From: Pseudogracilibacillus sp.
GTDB lineage: Bacteria; Bacillota; Bacilli; Bacillales; Amphibacillaceae
Assembly (NCBI GenBank): GCA_026169815.1
Contig: JAPFDT010000007.1
Coordinates: 62,001 to 126,000 of the forward strand
DNA length: 64,000 nucleotides
Direction of reading: 5' to 3'
Below, piece after piece: positions 44,641 through 52,356 of the stretch (its first letter is position 1; each line of letters opens with the position of its first letter). A program made the translations under genes and the position numbers. The notes below the pieces were generated by a model. That model worked only from the letters and a program-made list of their open reading frames with translations, had not been told where the DNA came from and did no database searches.

Positions 44641-45561
44641 CTAACCGATTTGATTACGTCCGCGTTGTTTAGCTTCATATAACTTTCTATCAGCCTTATC
44701 AATTAATTCCGTTTCAGAATTAAACTCTTCCCCTTTTGTCATCGTTGCTACACCGATACTATATGTTACAAAATCTAACTCACTGTAAGGATGGTCTAAA
44801 CGTGCGCCTGCTACTGCTTGTCTAACTGATTCCGCAATTTCATATGCTTCTTCATAATTCATACTTGGTAAAACGATCACGAACTCTTCCCCACCGTACC
44901 GAGCAAAGAAACTATTTTGCGGTAATTGTATGGCAACAACTTTTACTAACTTCTTTAATAACTCATCGCCTGCAACATGTCCGAAGTGATCATTATATTT
45001 TTTAAAATAATCAACATCTAGCATTAAAACAGATAAATAAAGTTGTTTTTCTTGCGCTTTTTTAAATGCTTTTTCCATAAATTCATTAAAACTATGTCGG
45101 TTATAAATACCAGTTAAACCATCTGTTAAAGCTAGCTCTTTCAAATCTTCATTTAGTTTATTCAACTGGGCAGTGCGTTCTTGTACCCGTCTATCTAACG
45201 ATGTATTCAATGTGAATAATTGAGCGTTCAATTCTTCTGTTTCCTGAATCGATTGCGCAAATCCTTTACTCATGAAAACAAAATGCATAAAAACATAAAT
45301 ACCAACTGCCGGTAACATAAAACGGCCAGAATCATACCAATCACCCGCAATCGCAAAGTCATTAAAAAAGGCTACAAATACAATCGCAATTCCGATTAAA
45401 TTCATTGCTGCATAACTACTATGTGTCCGTAAATTTTTTAACACAATATAAACGATATAGAAAAAGAATGGTATAGATAAATAAAACGTTTTGAAAAACA
45501 ACGGTTGAAAGATTACTGGTCTAGTAAATACGGTAACTAACATTAACGCTGATAAAAGCAT
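44641..45561 (-). CDS. GGDEF diguanylate cyclase part of the frameshifted gene
   Basis: A 306-residue frame. About four membrane segments (residues 1-110), a coiled coil (SIQETEELNAQLFTLNTSLD), then a full GGDEF domain (about 145-306) with DGLTGIYNRHSF, DVDYFKKYNDHFGH and the active-site loop FARYGGEEF. All residues for making c-di-GMP are present. The RxxD inhibitory site is not evident. No ribosome binding site precedes its first ATG (45561), so it is not an independent gene as it stands. Confidence 0.8.
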   Translation of the reverse strand: MLLSALMLVTVFTRPVIFQPLFFKTFYLSIPFFFYIVYIVLKNLRTHSSYAAMNLIGIAIVFVAFFNDFAIAGDWYDSGRFMLPAVGIYVFMHFVFMSKGFAQSIQETEELNAQLFTLNTSLDRRVQERTAQLNKLNEDLKELALTDGLTGIYNRHSFNEFMEKAFKKAQEKQLYLSVLMLDVDYFKKYNDHFGHVAGDELLKKLVKVVAIQLPQNSFFARYGGEEFVIVLPSMNYEEAYEIAESVRQAVAGARLDHPYSELDFVTYSIGVATMTKGEEFNSETELIDKADRKLYEAKQRGRNQIG

Positions 45562-46457
45562 AATAAGTCCATATAATACTTTTTCGAGAAATTGTCTTTA
45601 TACCACATCCATAATAAAATAATAAAGGTCATCGCCGTTAATTCAGTTAAAAGATATTCTAATTTTGTTCTAAACAGCCAAGAGATGTCTGGTATGAACA
45701 ATGTGTAATAAAACGGTACGGCAAACAAGGCACGAGCAGCTATTAACATGGCAAATAAACCTAAAACGAGAAATAATCGTTCTTGTTTACGATATAAAGC
45801 GAAGAAAAACATAAACAATCCAATAATAAAGATACACCCAATTAAAAATAACGTCGTAGCCATTTTGTTAGATACTGTTCGGGTCACGCTAGATGAATCT
45901 CCGAGGTAAATACTATTTTGAAATCCTCCATCTGTGTAATTAAAATTAGACATTTGCATCGTCAAAACAAACTCATTATCACTAATTTTAAAATACCCTG
46001 ATTTTGGACTCATTTCTGATACATGGGTAACTCCGTTTGTCCCCACTACTCCATTATTACCAATTTCAACATCTTCCACATAAAGGGAGTATGCACTATA
46101 TTGATACGGAATATGGATTGCTAATGCTTTATCAAGAAGCAGATCAGATACTTTTACCTTTGTACTATATGTACCGTACGTATTACATTTTCCAACATGA
46201 GAAGCAAAGGAATTAGGAATCGAAACAAGTGTACCTTCTGCTTTATCTAAGCGTTCAGCACTTTCTTCTGGTGTTAATAATTCCTCTTCAAAAAACATCC
46301 ATTGCCCATTTAAGTTCTCATAAAAATCATTTACATCAGAATGTTCGCTTAAATCAATCAAGGGAGCGTCACTAGCATAAGTAATTGGATGTTCCAATAT
46401 CATTATAAAAGCAAATAAACTAAACAGGAACAAAGTTATTTTATGCAGCTTTTTCAT
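45543..46457 (-). CDS. 7TMR-DISM sensor part of the frameshifted gene
   Basis: A 304-residue frame: signal peptide (about 1-28, MILEHPITYA), an extracellular beta-sandwich of the 7TMR-DISMED2 type (about 35-190, with AIHIPYQYSAYSLYVEDVE), and the first three or four membrane segments (from about 205). The last residues after YKDNF are out of frame and not homologous-looking. GGGGGTGAAC precedes the ATG. It would deliver an extracellular ligand signal to the GGDEF domain if the frame were restored. Confidence 0.75.
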   Translation of the reverse strand: MKKLHKITLFLFSLFAFIMILEHPITYASDAPLIDLSEHSDVNDFYENLNGQWMFFEEELLTPEESAERLDKAEGTLVSIPNSFASHVGKCNTYGTYSTKVKVSDLLLDKALAIHIPYQYSAYSLYVEDVEIGNNGVVGTNGVTHVSEMSPKSGYFKISDNEFVLTMQMSNFNYTDGGFQNSIYLGDSSSVTRTVSNKMATTLFLIGCIFIIGLFMFFFALYRKQERLFLVLGLFAMLIAARALFAVPFYYTLFIPDISWLFRTKLEYLLTELTAMTFIILLWMWYKDNFSKKYYMDLLCFYQR

Positions 46458-46637
46458 CTAGTTCACCCCCGTTACCAGTCCGGACTATTTGTATTATTGA
46501 AGAGTTCATTTTACCATATATTTTATTAAACATGGTGAAAAAGCCACTCCTCATTTTGAAAGTGGCGAGTGCTAACATTTACTTAAAGTAAAATCGATAG
46601 TTTTTAATATGATCATAAGCTTACCTGTCCTTGGAAA

Positions 46638-47906
46638 TCATTCATCATGCACCTCACTTAAACCTGTTTTCACTTCTGTCGGTAAGTCAAAAAACGGCTG
46701 AATATTTTGTACATACTCTAAAATACCTACAAATTCATCCGCATCATTAAACAGACCTTTATACGTAATATGAACATACTTACCTTGCTTCTTAATCCAC
46801 ATACTTTCTGAAAGGCGTTTTTTCGTTTTTAAATCTCGAACTAATGTCATTACTTTTTTCAAACTTATCGGTGGATGACAATCTGCCACATTACGTCCAA
46901 TCGATGTTGGAGTACGAACAAGCATCATATCAGATGCTTCTGTTATCGTATTAAAATATTTGAAAATACTATTTTTATCAACAAACGTTATTTCTAATGG
47001 TAAGTTATTTAATATCAGGTTCGCTTCTTCGATTGATAAATAACCTCCACCAAAAGGTAAATCTTTATCTTTCATTTCACTGAATAATTCTTCTTCAAGT
47101 GATTGATTTACAGCAATATCTTCTGTTCTTTCCCACTCATCCACGTCGCCTATTAAAGCATAGCTAAATGCTTCACCTTCATTAGCAATTGCTTGCCAAT
47201 CTTCTTCACTAAAAGTAGCTATAAGAACTGGTAAAATTAGTTTTTCTTCTCGATAAATCATATCAAGAAACTCTTTTTCAAAAGTATCATACATTTTCTG
47301 GACGTTAGTCAATTCAATATTAGGTAACTGATCAATTTGTCGTTTTGCTCCTTGATATAAGGCACGAATTCGATCATCTAAACGCCACATTAAACGAGTT
47401 GGTGTATGTTGACCATAGCGTTCAAATATTGGAAACAACAACTTCTCTTTTCGATGATAATGTTTATGAAATTCCCCTAAATGGAAAATATCCTCTTGTA
47501 TAGTAAGCACATCATGTGGATTTACCTGTTCTTGTTGCTCTATCATTGTAAGGGTGTGGCGAATTTTTTGTAGTAATTGTTGAAATGCATTATTTTCTTC
47601 AATAAAAATCCGTACCGGGTGACCCACTATATCATACTGTAATGAATCGCTTATTTTATTTCCTTTATTATATAAATAATCTTGTGCTACAAAAAACCTT
47701 TGTACATCAGTTATAGTAATATCATAATTACTACTAACTAATTCATGTAGCATTAATAATAGTTGAACATCAGCGACATCTTTAAAATACATTTCATAAT
47801 CTGCTTGAATGGATGGAGCAATCTCCCCGTCTCGTAAACGAACTATCATATCTTGTAATACTTTCATAAGTTTTACATCAAATTGAACTTGCAACATATT
47901 ATTCAC
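46638..47906 (-). CDS. DUF438/hemerythrin/PAS-domain protein
   Basis: A 422-residue cytosolic protein: an N-terminal DUF438 helical domain (about 10-80), a hemerythrin-like domain (about 105-240, with HPVRIFIEENNAF, FHKHYHRKEKLLFPIFERY and YREEKLILPVL), and a C-terminal PAS domain (about 300-410, EITFVDKNSIFKYFN, VADCHPPISLKKV). This triple architecture is common in anaerobic or facultative Firmicutes and is thought to sense oxygen, NO or redox state; the function is unproven. Divergent from the ArsR-type regulator. Confidence 0.88.
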   Translation of the reverse strand: MNNMLQVQFDVKLMKVLQDMIVRLRDGEIAPSIQADYEMYFKDVADVQLLLMLHELVSSNYDITITDVQRFFVAQDYLYNKGNKISDSLQYDIVGHPVRIFIEENNAFQQLLQKIRHTLTMIEQQEQVNPHDVLTIQEDIFHLGEFHKHYHRKEKLLFPIFERYGQHTPTRLMWRLDDRIRALYQGAKRQIDQLPNIELTNVQKMYDTFEKEFLDMIYREEKLILPVLIATFSEEDWQAIANEGEAFSYALIGDVDEWERTEDIAVNQSLEEELFSEMKDKDLPFGGGYLSIEEANLILNNLPLEITFVDKNSIFKYFNTITEASDMMLVRTPTSIGRNVADCHPPISLKKVMTLVRDLKTKKRLSESMWIKKQGKYVHITYKGLFNDADEFVGILEYVQNIQPFFDLPTEVKTGLSEVHDE

Positions 47907-48136
47907 CTCAATGTTTTTATTTAAATCGTGTTTTTAATTAGACTTTCCTTTTATAAAATTAATTCACTTAATAATTTATTTTTGTTCATCATTTTTGATT
48001 TGTGCATTACATTACTTCTAGTATAAATTCTTTATAAACTTATACAATGTACATTGCTATTTTGTCGTTAATTCGTGCATTTCCTATGATCTCGTGTGAT
48101 AAATATCACACATTGTAATGAAGATAAGCTCATATA

Positions 48137-48164
48137 TTGATATATCGGAAAAAGATGATATGAT
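48137..48164 (+). promoter_or_regulatory. Promoter of the ArsR-type gene, possibly giving a leaderless mRNA
   Basis: TTGATA, 16-bp spacer, TATGAT. The -10 ends only 6 nt before the ATG at 48171, so transcription should start at or next to the start codon. An imperfect inverted repeat CATATATTGATATAT overlaps the -35. Confidence 0.55.
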
Positions 48165-48170
48165 AAGTGT

Positions 48171-48479
48171 ATGGACATTGTAGAAATTTTTAAAGCTTTA
48201 TCAAACGAGAAAAGATTACTAGTTTTAAAATGGTTAAAAGAGCCTGAAAAACATTTTACGCCACCTGTTGTGGAAGGAGCGGATTTTGACAATGCGGGTG
48301 TGTGCGTGACCCAATTGCATCAAAAGTTAGAAGTAACACAATCAACCGCTTCTCAATACCTTTCAATACTACTTCGAGCAGGGCTCCTTGAAGCGAAAAG
48401 AGTTGGAAAGTGGACGTATTATCGACGTAATGAAAAAGTTATTCAGCAATTATGTCATTATCTTACAAAAGAATTATAA
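48171..48479 (+). CDS. ArsR/SmtB-family transcriptional regulator
   Basis: A 102-residue winged-helix repressor. MDIVEIFKALSNEKRLLVLKWL starts the fold; the recognition helix is QSTASQYLSILLRAGLL and the wing is RVGKWTYYRRN. The classical metal motif ELCVCDL is absent; the single Cys in GVCVTQLH and one near the C-terminus leave a thiol or redox signal possible. No ribosome binding site is visible before the ATG, in line with the adjacent -10. A 29-residue loop (HFTPPVVEGADFDNAG) lengthens the region before the HTH. Targets unknown. Confidence 0.85.
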   Translation: MDIVEIFKALSNEKRLLVLKWLKEPEKHFTPPVVEGADFDNAGVCVTQLHQKLEVTQSTASQYLSILLRAGLLEAKRVGKWTYYRRNEKVIQQLCHYLTKEL

Positions 48480-48486
48480 TGTGTAC

Positions 48487-48545
48487 CGACATATGAAAAT
48501 ATGTCGCATACATTAGATAATATATCGTCAAATCGCAATATATAG
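48487..48545. promoter_or_regulatory. Inverted repeats between arsR-type and ynzC-like genes
   Basis: CGACATATGAAAATATGTCG (48487-48506) is a perfect 8-bp-arm palindrome. Just after it AATATATCG-TCAAAT-CGCAATATAT is a second inverted repeat. They resemble the AT-rich repeat over the regulator's own promoter and could be operators or RNA hairpins. Confidence 0.35.
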
Positions 48546-48584
48546 AATGATAAATTTCACTTCAGAAAGAAAGTAGGTATATAA

Positions 48585-48818
48585 ATGATTACAAGTTTAG
48601 ATAGAATCAACCAATTAGCAAAAAAACAACGTGAAGACGGATTAACAGATGAAGAAAAAATCGAACAACGTCAATTACGTGAAGAATATTTACAACAAAT
48701 TCGCGGACAAGTCTTAAATACATTTTCCGGTATGACAGTATTAGATCCTCTCGGAAATGATGTCACACCAGAAAAAGTTCGTGAAAAACAGCGTAGAGAA
48801 AATCAATTATTATCGTAA
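48585..48818 (+). CDS. ynzC: DUF896 family protein (YnzC-like)
   Basis: A 77-residue helical protein of the UPF0291/DUF896 family: INQLAKKQREDGLTDEEKIEQ, RQLREEYLQQIRGQVLNT and DPLGNDVTP. B. subtilis YnzC is controlled by LexA next to yneA; here the neighbours differ. Function unknown. GAAAGAAAGTAGG precedes the ATG. A terminator follows. It may be downstream of, or co-regulated with, the ArsR-type gene. Confidence 0.92.
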   Translation: MITSLDRINQLAKKQREDGLTDEEKIEQRQLREEYLQQIRGQVLNTFSGMTVLDPLGNDVTPEKVREKQRRENQLLS

Positions 48819-48841
48819 AATAACTACAGTGTTCCAAATAT

Positions 48842-48884
48842 ATCTCACACTAACTTATCCACTAAGTAGTGTGAGATTTTTTAT
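48842..48884 (+). terminator. Terminator of the ynzC-like gene
   Basis: ATCTCACACTA / TAGTGTGAGAT, 11-bp perfect stem followed by six T. Confidence 0.9.
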
Positions 48885-48885
48885 A

Positions 48886-49363
48886 TTCTTAAGATGCAAC
48901 TGGGAATGTCCACACAGTAAAAGTCCATATTAGTTATTTACGAGGGAAAATTGAAAAACACTATACAAAACAGAAGTATATTCTCACTATTCATCATTTT
49001 AGTTATCAATTCAATAGTTAGTAGAGGTGAAGCTCTTGTTCAAACATTTGATTAACATACTAAACTTCAGTACTCTCTATTAAATCCAATGCCTCGGAAT
49101 CATCTTGCTTTCACATTCTTATTTTATTTCATTTTATCTTCATCTGACTTTTCTGTCTCTCCATCTTCTTTATCATTTATTTATTTCTTTCCCTAAGGCT
49201 AGGAGATTTTGATCCCCCATCTAACTCTTGTTCATTCTCCCCTTCTTAATCTGCTGCATTTCCTTCGTTAAATCTACGTTAAATTATTAAAACATTTAAA
49301 CTATTTTGTTTTAGATTATTAAGATGTGGAATAACACTATTAGAATTAAGGAAGGAGATGTTG
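48886..49363. other. Gene-free region, possible coding remnant
   Basis: About 480 bp without an intact gene. On the minus strand, short frames at about 49145-49290 (with EGENEQELDGG and, in another frame, DKEDGETEKSDEDKM) look like the acidic linker of a lipoprotein broken by stops and shifts. The evidence is compositional only. TGGAATAACACTAT lies before the cytochrome gene with no clear -35. Confidence 0.3.
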
Positions 49364-49711
49364 ATGTTGAAGAAATTATTACTATTAGCAGGTCTTCTAA
49401 TTTTGGCAATGGCTTTAGTAGCTTGTGGTAATGACGGTGATGATGGTGAAGTAGGCGGAAATGATGACAACGGGAGCGAAGCGTCAGTAGATGAAGATAA
49501 AGCAGATGATATTTACCAAACTAATTGTTCAAGTTGTCATGGTGATGATTTAAGTGGTGATAATGGCCCTGATTTACAAACAATTGGAAATGACATGTCC
49601 AAAGATGAAATTTTAGAACAAATTGAAGAAGGTGGCGATGGTATGCCAGCTGACATCATTGAAGGAGACGACGCCGACACAGTCGCTAGTTGGTTAGCTG
49701 AAATGAAATAG
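49364..49711 (+). CDS. cccB: Small cytochrome c lipoprotein (c-551/CccB type)
   Basis: A 115-residue electron carrier tethered to the outer face of the membrane. Lipobox LVAC (Cys21), an acidic linker (22-48), then one heme site CSSCH (Cys55, Cys58, His59) and distal Met94 in GGDGMPA. Length and layout match Bacillus c-551 cytochromes that serve terminal oxidases. Start: AAGGAG supports the ATG at 49364 (7 nt); the ATG at 49358 overlaps that site. Monocistronic. Confidence 0.9.
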   Translation: MLKKLLLLAGLLILAMALVACGNDGDDGEVGGNDDNGSEASVDEDKADDIYQTNCSSCHGDDLSGDNGPDLQTIGNDMSKDEILEQIEEGGDGMPADIIEGDDADTVASWLAEMK

Positions 49712-49745
49712 AGAGGATTTATCATTTATATGGCAGAGTATAGAT

Positions 49746-49784
49746 AAAAGTAGTTTGAATACAATCATTCAGACTACTTTTTAA
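49746..49784 (+). terminator. Terminator of the cytochrome c gene
   Basis: AAAAGTAGTTTGAA / TTCAGACTACTTTT stem with one mismatch, T-rich end. Confidence 0.85.
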
Positions 49785-49798
49785 AATGGGTAAAAAAA

Positions 49799-49915
49799 GC
49801 CGACTGACTCTTGCGGGAAAGCATGAGTCAGTCGACTATAATAAAAACAATCGCATCTCTTATCAAATGCAAAGTCCGTTTTTCAGATAATAAAATAAGG
49901 TTATGAAATTGAATC
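49799..49915. repeat. Degenerate copy of the dispersed repeat
   Basis: CGACTGACTC / GAGTCAGTCG arms around GCGGGAAAGC, followed by AT-rich sequence ending GTTATGAAATTGAATCT, a decayed form of the terminal repeat seen at 36723-36738. Confidence 0.6.
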
Positions 49916-49931
49916 TATAATAATAATTAAG

Positions 49932-51710
49932 TTAAGCAATTTCGAATGCTTGTTCTGTTAGAGCAATCATACGCAATTGTTGTAGTGCTTCGATTAAATT
50001 GTTTTTCAATAAATTACCATTGATTTCATTGTGTAAAAAACTAGAAATATTAATCGAAATCATATCGTCTGTTAAAAAGTAAGCTAGACCATGACCATCT
50101 TCTGTCACTGGAGCAAACATACGGTACATCGCATTTTCATACGGCATACCGCTCGTTGAAATAAAGTCATGACGCAATGTTTTATATCCTTTGTCCGTAA
50201 AAATAGCAGGCAACTTCTCAATACCTAACTCTTCTCCGTAACGATAGTACATTTGTTCAAGTCCGTAGAGATGTCTTTCGATACCTAAACCTCTTTGGCA
50301 CTCTCCTATACGCTTTGCATGGGCATCACTTGCCATTTGTAAAAGCGCATATAATCTGTCATTACTTTCTTGTCCACTTTCTATTGCTTCAACAACGTAA
50401 CGTTTTTCCATACTTGTGGCACGTGCACACTCTGTTCGACCTTCTGCAAAGAAACGTACTGAAACTGGTTCATACACACTTTTAAATTCACCATATGTTC
50501 GATATTGCGCCAACTGTAAAGCTATATGGAAAAAAGCATCTGGACTAATATTTAAAGCTTTAATTTGTTCTGCACCAAAATCAGTAAACAGTTTTGGTAG
50601 TAAAGCATATTGATGTGCACGCTCGACATAATCATTTCCAATTTGTTCTAAACGTTCTTTCAGCTGATCCGTAACATCCCACAATTGCTGTTCGATAGTT
50701 GGATGTTCACCTGAGATATTGTTCGGTACTTGTTCACCTGCTAATTGCTTGCTAATATAATGAATCACTGATGCCATCGATGTACCATCAACTGCTGAAT
50801 GTTCTACGTTAAAACCGATTTGTCCTTGTTTAGTAATCGCAATTTGAATCGTTTTATCAAAATATTTATTCGTAGGATGTAACATCACATTTTTTATTGC
50901 ATCTTCTGCGTGTTCACTATCTTCATCAATTGAAATGACAACAAGTGCATCAGCAATTGTATTTAATGTATTTACATTTACTTCAGATGAAATTAGTTCA
51001 TCATAAACTTCCGCAGCAACTTCTCTTTCTGCTGCTGTGAAAATACTCACATTTTCCGCTTCCGTATCATCAGAGAAAACAGTATCTTCTATCGCTTCTG
51101 CCAGCAGTTGCTGATCTAATATCATTCCTGTCATGTCAGTTACTGAGATTTTATAGAATCTATTTTTATAAATAAGTACGACATAATTATCTACTTTTGA
51201 CAATTCTGCTAGGTAAAAATCATCACATGTAGAACGCGGAATTCTCATTGATCGAAACATTGATTTATATTGACTCATATCTAAAGGTTGACCACGCTGC
51301 ATTACTGGTTCGAGCGTTTCATCCACAATACTATGATAAAATTCAGCAACTAACGTACTTACTTTCCCTGCAATTTCTACTACCGACAGATCCGCTTCTT
51401 CATTCGGTTGCAATAATACATTGAAATTTGAAGTCACAGGTAAAGAATCACGATGTTGTAAATATAAATCATTCCATAATGGTGCTAACCAACTACCACT
51501 TTGCGCGTCATCCCATTCATGGAGTTTTTGTTGTAACATTTCCGCCTCTCCCCCAAATGAAAAGAAACGTTCTATTTCAGCTGTCGTGTCCATAAATTGC
51601 GCTTCGCTTACTAATGGAGCTATCCATTCTTGCAGCTTTTCTTTTGTACTATTTAGTGATGGTACTGGTAATGATGGTAATGAGTGTTGATATGTATATG
51701 TTTTGTTCAT
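49932..51710 (-). CDS. Choline/carnitine O-acyltransferase family protein
   Basis: A 592-residue member of the carnitine acyltransferase family, which moves acyl groups between CoA and carnitine or choline. Catalytic His304 lies in FNVEHSAVDGTSMA, with Asp308-Gly309 as in the family. SLPSLPVPSLNST at the start, RFFAEGRTECARATSM, the ISTSGMPYENAMYRMFAPV stretch and YFLTDDMISINISSF are further marks. The family is mainly eukaryotic and found in few bacteria. No signal peptide, so cytosolic. Monocistronic; start supported by GGGACGG-like sequence only weakly. Acyl chain length and acceptor are not predictable. Confidence 0.85.
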   Translation of the reverse strand: MNKTYTYQHSLPSLPVPSLNSTKEKLQEWIAPLVSEAQFMDTTAEIERFFSFGGEAEMLQQKLHEWDDAQSGSWLAPLWNDLYLQHRDSLPVTSNFNVLLQPNEEADLSVVEIAGKVSTLVAEFYHSIVDETLEPVMQRGQPLDMSQYKSMFRSMRIPRSTCDDFYLAELSKVDNYVVLIYKNRFYKISVTDMTGMILDQQLLAEAIEDTVFSDDTEAENVSIFTAAEREVAAEVYDELISSEVNVNTLNTIADALVVISIDEDSEHAEDAIKNVMLHPTNKYFDKTIQIAITKQGQIGFNVEHSAVDGTSMASVIHYISKQLAGEQVPNNISGEHPTIEQQLWDVTDQLKERLEQIGNDYVERAHQYALLPKLFTDFGAEQIKALNISPDAFFHIALQLAQYRTYGEFKSVYEPVSVRFFAEGRTECARATSMEKRYVVEAIESGQESNDRLYALLQMASDAHAKRIGECQRGLGIERHLYGLEQMYYRYGEELGIEKLPAIFTDKGYKTLRHDFISTSGMPYENAMYRMFAPVTEDGHGLAYFLTDDMISINISSFLHNEINGNLLKNNLIEALQQLRMIALTEQAFEIA

Positions 51711-52356
51711 ATTTTATCCGTCCCTTCTTTACATAAGTTGTAATTCCTTTCGTTTGTTTTCAACAAAATAGACAGCAAAAAAACCTATGAATTGCAGTGT
51801 TTTTTTCCACTTTAAAAGACCATTACAATACGACTTTTCTAAAAAGTGTTGTAATGTTCGTTCATATTTTATTTAATTTGGCTAAGTGAATTGGCGACGT
51901 TGAATTTCGTACTATATTAGTTTGGGGGTTAAATAATTAATCCTGAATGCTTAATTGTACGATTACTTACACAGACCCAATAAGGGTAAATTGACTCTGC
52001 CTCCATATGTGGATGGAGAAATAGGGATGTTACTATTCGATGTGGTTTAAGCATAACTCAAATCTTACTTGCTTTAAAAAATAACATACATAAGAAAACC
52101 CGGCACTAGCCAGGCGACATGATGTTTGATGTTATTTTTTAAAACATGCATAAAAGATTATTTCATGCGATGTGTAAGATACTTCGAACGTACCTTATAC
52201 TATACAACAATATCAAGTCCATTTCAAGTTTTATAACTTTATCGTTATTTTACTCTCTCGTTTACAATGTTATGTTTATACTTTTTCTTTTACGGTTATA
52301 TATCTTAGATTTCCTTTTTATAACCGGAGTAATTATATGTCGTCAGGAGAATATAA
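51711..52356. other. 646-bp gene-free region with a structured segment
   Basis: No convincing gene. From about 51957 to 52145 there are several pairings: CTCCATATGTGGATGGAG (52000-52017), and a larger structure in which AAAAAATAACAT (52076-52087) pairs with ATGTTATTTTTT (52129-52140) around CCCGGC-ACTA-GCCAGG. The last part looks like a terminator with a GC-rich inner hairpin and could be an attenuator or the end of a small RNA. It matched no riboswitch class I know. A 76-codon frame at 52146 lacks a ribosome binding site. Confidence 0.45.

Larger units (their letters stand above)
44641..46457 (-). pseudogene. 7TM-sensor diguanylate cyclase gene, interrupted by a frameshift
   Basis: Two minus-strand frames together make one 7TMR-DISM/GGDEF protein of about 605 residues. 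The first (45543-46457) holds the signal peptide, extracellular domain and first membrane segments; the second (44641-45561) holds the remaining membrane segments, a coiled coil and GGDEF. The switch is between 45580 and 45592, where AATTTCTCGAAAAAG occurs: one extra base in the A5 or T3 run restores YKDNF-(S/L)-KVLYGLIMLLSAL. It may be a true mutation, a sequencing error, or slippage on the A run. Confidence 0.75.

Noticed and set aside
48171-48479. Arsenic- or cadmium-sensing ArsR
   Set aside because: The CxC metal motif is missing and no arsenic or metal efflux gene is adjacent.
52112-52132. Cobalamin riboswitch (AGCCAGGCGACATG resembles a B12 box)
   Set aside because: The other conserved parts (for example GCCACTG and the GGGAA region) are absent and no cobalamin gene follows.
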